Origin: Oscillospiraceae bacterium
Lineage (GTDB): Bacteria; Bacillota_A; Clostridia; Oscillospirales; Ruminococcaceae
Reading direction: 5' to 3'
DNA length: 8,456 bases
Assembly (NCBI GenBank): GCA_017400025.1
Contig: JAFQAF010000365.1
Span: 1-8,456 of the forward strand
Position numbers and translations under genes: made by a program. The notes under the pieces are model-generated. The model was not told where the DNA came from and did not search any database. It was given only the letters and a program-made list of their open reading frames with translations. Below, piece by piece: positions 6,868 through 8,456 of this stretch (its first letter is position 1; each line of letters starts with the position of its first letter).

Positions 6868-6884
6868 TGTCGAAAAATGTCGAA
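6868..6884. promoter_or_regulatory. Tandem 0A boxes (Spo0A binding sites)
   Basis: Two exact copies of TGTCGAA (6868-6874 and 6878-6884) in the same orientation, with AAA between them, so they repeat every 10 bp, about one helix turn. TGTCGAA is the known Spo0A consensus site, and a 3-bp gap between direct copies allows the tandem dimer seen for Spo0A on the abrB operator. They cover about -37 to -53 relative to the predicted start of the Spo0A-like gene. They also lie in the -35 zone of a plus-strand TATAAT at 6898-6903, so either direction could be the target. Confidence 0.85.
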
Positions 6885-6932
6885 AACATAAAAATACTAT
6901 AATTATATGTTATTTTCTCTGATCATTGTCAC

Positions 6933-6964
6933 TTGACAACAAAGAACAAATAAAGTAATATAAT
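6933..6964 (+). promoter_or_regulatory. Promoter of smpB (and probably ssrA)
   Basis: A perfect -35 TTGACA (6933-6938) is followed by TAATAT at 17 bases (6956-6961) overlapping a perfect TATAAT at 20 bases (6959-6964). Which -10 is used cannot be decided by eye. Transcription would start around 6970, about 36 bases before the smpB ATG. An additional TATAAT at 6898-6903 without a -35 lies just beyond the 0A boxes. Confidence 0.65.
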
Positions 6965-7005
6965 TATTCAGATAAGATTTGTCCTTATCAGAAAGGTGGT
7001 GGATT

Positions 7006-7458
7006 ATGGGACAGACAATTACTGTAAACCGTGCCGCAAGACACGAATATTTTGTTCTGGAAACATATGAAGCCGGTATTGAGCTTTTTGGTACTGAAAT
7101 CAAATCCATAAGGAATGGTTCGGTCAACCTTAAGGAAGCCTGGGCAGACATTCAGAATGGTGAAGTGTTCGTGTATGGTATGCACGTGAGCCCTTATGAA
7201 AAAGGCAATATTTTCAATAAAGACCCTTTCAGGGTGCGCAAACTGCTGTTGCATAAAAAAGAAATCAATAAGCTGATAGGAAAACTGAAGCAGGAAGGCC
7301 TGACTCTGATTCCACTGTCACTTTATTTCAAAAAACAGTATGTAAAAGTTGAACTTGGATTGTGTAAAGGTAAGAAGCTTTACGATAAACGTGAAGCAAT
7401 GGCCAAACGCGATGCCAAAAGGGACATTGACCGCGCACTCAAGGAAAGAGTCAGATAA
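7006..7458 (+). CDS. smpB: SsrA-binding protein SmpB
   Basis: A 150-residue protein that binds the tRNA-like end of tmRNA and mimics the missing anticodon arm when stalled ribosomes are rescued. Family features are N-terminal [19 protein letters not shown], the OB-fold core with [30 protein letters not shown], and the basic C-terminal tail [20 protein letters not shown] that enters the mRNA channel. The length is normal. The ATG at 7006 is chosen over an upstream in-frame TTG (6979) because the ribosome binding site AAAGGTGGTG (6992-7001) lies right before it and homologues begin MG(K/Q). The tmRNA gene follows 60 bases downstream, so the two partners are linked and probably co-transcribed. 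Confidence 0.98.
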   Translation: MGQTITVNRAARHEYFVLETYEAGIELFGTEIKSIRNGSVNLKEAWADIQNGEVFVYGMHVSPYEKGNIFNKDPFRVRKLLLHKKEINKLIGKLKQEGLTLIPLSLYFKKQYVKVELGLCKGKKLYDKREAMAKRDAKRDIDRALKERVR

Positions 7459-7518
7459 CTCTGCTTATCTCGTTATGATAATCCAATGTGTACAAAACAT
7501 TGTTACACACCAATATCC

Positions 7519-7866
7519 GGGGCTGTATTGGATTTCGACGGGGAGTTTGCAGTGAGAGCAGCGGGTAGTGGTGAGGCACCACTTAAAAAGCTTCACAAAA
7601 ATAAACGCTAATCATAACGAATTAGTAGCTGCTTAATTAACAGCAGCCGTCAAGCCCGGTTTTCTATCGGCCGGGGTCTTGGCGTCATGTAGATAGAGCC
7701 CGTGAACACAGCAAAGCTTTGAGCTGTGTCACGCATTTATGAAGCTACTGATGATGCGGCCTGTTTGCCGGCCTGCATCAAAGGGAATGTTGTAGACAAA
7801 CTACGCTCGTAGATACTGTCATGAATTACTTTTCGGACACGGGTTCAACTCCCGTCAGCTCCACCA
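7519..7866 (+). ncRNA. ssrA: Transfer-messenger RNA (tmRNA), one-piece
   Basis: About 348 nt. The acceptor stem pairs GGGGCTG (7519-7525) with CAGCTCC (7856-7862), followed by A and an encoded CCA (7864-7866). The degenerate D-arm region carries the hallmark GGATTTCGACGGGG, and the T arm is ACGGG-TTCAACT-CCCGT (7839-7855). The resume codon is most likely GCT at 7607, after TAAAC. The encoded tag is ANHNELVAA, then TAA (7634-7636), so the peptide added is (A)ANHNELVAA with the first Ala from the charged tmRNA. GC-rich hairpins after the tag frame, for example GATGCGGCC/GGCCTGCATC around 7753-7780, fit the pseudoknot ring. Tagged proteins from stalled ribosomes are degraded by ClpXP-type proteases. 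No strong separate promoter is visible in 7459-7518, so transcription with smpB and 5' processing are likely. Confidence 0.97.
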
Positions 7867-7870
7867 TAAT

Positions 7871-7916
7871 AAAATCCCTGTAATTCCGCTATAATAGGCG
7901 GTTTACAGGGATTTTT
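7871..7916 (+). terminator. Terminator of ssrA
   Basis: A 13-bp stem (7871-7883 with 7903-7915, core ATCCCTGTAA/TTACAGGGAT) with an inner CCGC/GCGG hairpin (7886-7889 with 7898-7901), ending in a run of five T (7912-7916). It starts four bases after the CCA end of the tmRNA. Confidence 0.88.
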
Positions 7917-7938
7917 GTTATGCAGAAATTGCATTGAA

Positions 7939-8456
7939 ATGGCAACAGAAAAAATCGGCGTTGATGCCTGGCTGGATATACTGACCGGTAAGGGTGGCGG
8001 ACTGATTAAAAATCTGGCAAAACAGGCGGGCTCTGAAGGTATTGAAGAAGGTATGTCTTATCTTGCGGGCTGGCTGATGGATGTGGTGCAGAATAACCCT
8101 GATGCAAAATTCAGCGCGCAGGAGCTGCTGACATCATTCAGCTTGCAGGAACTGCTGACATCTGCAGCCGGCGGCGCATTGTCCGGCCTTATGCTGGGCG
8201 GCGGTACAGCTGCTATGGTGGGTAAAGACAACTATATCCGTATGAGGAGTGATGAAACCAGCAGGCAGGCGGAACAGGCAGAACAGCAGGCAGGAACTAT
8301 TGATGATATTGCTATCCCGGTACAGGATGAACAGCAGGAAGAAATGGTGATGCCGCTGATACAATCTGTTGCTGACGAAAAAAGCGAGGGTATGTCGCCA
8401 CAATTTGTTAACCAGCAAGTAATTACACCACAGTCTGACACAACAAAAACATCTAC
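7939..8456 (+). CDS. Partial orphan open frame resembling an internal piece of a large prophage or integrative-element protein (possibly a gene remnant)
   Basis: The frame is open from 7873 to the window end; the first ATG is at 7939 and gives 172 codons so far. No ribosome binding site precedes it, and the frame runs back without a stop into the ssrA terminator, so the true start may be lost. An early stretch (about residues 3-57: EKIGVDAWLD, LIKNLAKQAGSEGIEEGMS, AGWLMDVVQNNPDAKFS) resembles, from memory, an internal module of very large Firmicutes prophage or integrative-element proteins. A Gly/Ala-rich helix follows (75-95, SAAGGALSGLMLGGG), probably membrane-active, then a Gln/Glu-rich tail (from 107). 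A 9-residue unit QELLTSFSL/QELLTSAAG is duplicated at 61-78. GC content looks higher than in neighbours, which suggests transfer. The family assignment is weak, and it may be a pseudogene fragment. Confidence 0.5.
   Translation, partial: MATEKIGVDAWLDILTGKGGGLIKNLAKQAGSEGIEEGMSYLAGWLMDVVQNNPDAKFSAQELLTSFSLQELLTSAAGGALSGLMLGGGTAAMVGKDNYIRMRSDETSRQAEQAEQQAGTIDDIAIPVQDEQQEEMVMPLIQSVADEKSEGMSPQFVNQQVITPQSDTTKTS
8119..8163 (+). repeat. Short tandem duplication, 27-bp period
   Basis: CAGGARCTGCTGACATCW occurs at 8119-8136 and again at 8146-8163, with one synonymous change, giving QELLTS twice at a 9-codon spacing. It looks like a recent in-frame tandem duplication inside the orphan open frame. Confidence 0.75.

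Noticed and set aside
6979..7005. A longer SmpB beginning at an in-frame TTG
   Set aside because: The extra nine residues are encoded by the ribosome binding site region itself; AAAGGTGGTG and the MG start at 7006 match the family.
7474..7509. A separate ssrA promoter (TATGAT/GATAAT near 7474-7482) or a small hairpin TGTGTA/TACACA (7487-7492 with 7504-7509)
   Set aside because: No matching -35 at proper spacing, and the hairpin is only 6 bp with an 11-base loop; co-transcription with smpB explains the arrangement.
8134..8441. Minus-strand open frames at the window end, one Cys/Ser-rich
   Set aside because: They are antisense translations of the Gln/Glu-rich tail of the plus-strand frame; no start signals, and the composition is explained by the complement of CAG/GAA-rich codons.
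1..8456. CRISPR array, insertion sequence, toxin-antitoxin pair or retron
   Set aside because: No spaced direct repeats, terminal inverted repeats, transposase, or reverse transcriptase signatures were seen on either strand.

Overview
The window looks like chromosomal core DNA of a spore-former-lineage Clostridia bacterium (Firmicutes/Bacillota), possibly Ruminococcaceae/Oscillospiraceae-like. The evidence is the RNase M5 gene, a Spo0A-family regulator with textbook 0A boxes, a folate-type ECF S component, strong AGGAGG-like ribosome binding sites and AT-leaning base use. No species can be named from this sequence alone.

Layout. (1) 2-2207, plus strand: a tight operon with the 3' part of holA (DNA polymerase III delta), then rnmV fused in frame to a HAD-phosphatase-like domain (the start codon overlaps the holA stop), then a FolT-like ECF S component. 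It ends at a 10-bp hairpin that also serves the convergent operon. (2) 2243-5143, minus strand: trkA followed by trkH, the regulatory and channel subunits of a Trk/Ktr-type potassium uptake system, behind a good sigma-A promoter. (3) 5303-6019, plus strand: a membrane-anchored alpha/beta hydrolase on its own promoter. (4) 6046-6795, minus strand: a divergent Spo0A-like response regulator. Two perfect TGTCGAA boxes, 3 bp apart, lie upstream of it. (5) 7006-7866, plus strand: smpB and the one-piece tmRNA gene ssrA, the two partners of trans-translation, then a terminator. (6) 7873-8456: an open frame running off the window that has no ribosome binding site. It resembles an internal part of a large prophage or integrative-element protein and probably marks accessory DNA next to the ssrA 3' end.

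Functionally this is mostly housekeeping: replication clamp loading, 5S rRNA maturation, vitamin uptake, potassium homeostasis and ribosome rescue. The parts that deserve attention are the RNase M5-HAD fusion (with Asp to His in HAD motif I), the Spo0A paralogue-like regulator with a changed phosphorylation pocket plus tandem 0A boxes, and the ssrA-adjacent orphan frame. I did not find a convincing new multi-gene defence or mobile system inside the window.
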